DNA from: Heliocidaris tuberculata
Taxonomy: Eukaryota; Echinodermata; Echinoidea; Camarodonta; Echinometridae
DNA length: 64,000 nucleotides
Reading direction: 5' to 3'
NCBI GenBank assembly: GCA_025618425.1
Contig: CM046833.1
Coordinates: forward strand, 1,187,172 to 1,251,171
Within the stretch, counting starts at the first letter, position 1. Every line of letters starts with the position of its first letter. The notes below the pieces were generated by a model, which was not told where the DNA came from, searched no databases, and worked only from the letters and a program-made list of their open reading frames with translations. Position numbers and translations under genes: made by a program. Positions 63,668 to 64,000 of this stretch are shown piece by piece.

Positions 63668-64000
63668 TATATTGATAGGCTTCGGCCACGTGGCTTGCAC
63701 ACTATATGTGACGTATAGTATACCACGGCACATTGGCACTGTGTAGAATTGTATTGAAGAATATGTCATTAAAATGGTATAATTGAAATTACTTTCTTTG
63801 CTATTATCTTAGCCTTTTTTGTTTCTTTATATGCCGTATTTGGTATCATACGAAAGAGCATTTCATAGCGGTCATTTTGAGACCACTCTCATATTTTTAT
63901 GACAATCTTATCGGAGCGTGTGATGCATAGTAGTTTTATAGGACAAAATGGCGTCTAAAATGTCACGCTTGACCGATTTTAAAAATCCGGCTTCGAGATT
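63668..64000. other. Right edge of window
   Basis: No feature recognised. Confidence 0.4.

Noticed and set aside
63047..63769. 240-codon - strand ORF with poly-Ile/His stretches
   Set aside because: Arises from the (GAT)n microsatellite.

Overview
The window reads as nuclear DNA of a marine invertebrate deuterostome, most probably an echinoderm (sea urchin). The evidence is intron-rich vertebrate-like genes, very AT-rich introns full of short inverted-repeat transposons, tRNA-derived SINEs, long poly-G/poly-C runs and GA/CA microsatellites. Species assignment is inference; gene identity comes from protein families recognised in the translations.

Two conserved genes lie head to tail on the + strand. 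Ten coding exons (753-12876) encode the ETS transcription factor GABPA (423 aa: GABP-alpha N-terminal domain, PNT/SAM domain, ETS domain). About 2.9 kb downstream, thirteen coding exons (15780-38128) encode COG8, a subunit of the conserved oligomeric Golgi complex (610 aa). Every splice junction in both models is GT-AG and all phases agree. A third gene lies on the - strand (50466-45261): six exons for a single-pass membrane protein with a signal peptide, three Ig-like domains, a transmembrane helix and a very short basic tail (370 aa).

The rest is mostly transposon-derived. There is a decayed L1/Tx1-type LINE (about 51890-56240), a second Jockey/CR1-like LINE on the - strand (61085-63063) split by a 939-bp TIR element, and an antisense transposase pseudogene with an acidic coding minisatellite inside COG8 intron 7. 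Several TTAA-flanked (piggyBac/Kolobok-like) elements are present, one still carrying a transposase N-terminus. A set of G-tract-bearing hAT-like MITEs has 8-bp target duplications, and there are Tc1/mariner-like, Tigger-like and foldback elements.

The most unusual observation is that many exon-intron boundaries of GABPA and COG8 have partial duplicated copies beside them ('exon echoes'). Fragments spanning a splice site, or the stop codon, are repeated nearby in tandem, from identical and recent (COG8 exon 4, four donor copies) to strongly decayed. I see this at seven places. No CRISPR, rRNA or canonical tRNA gene is present.
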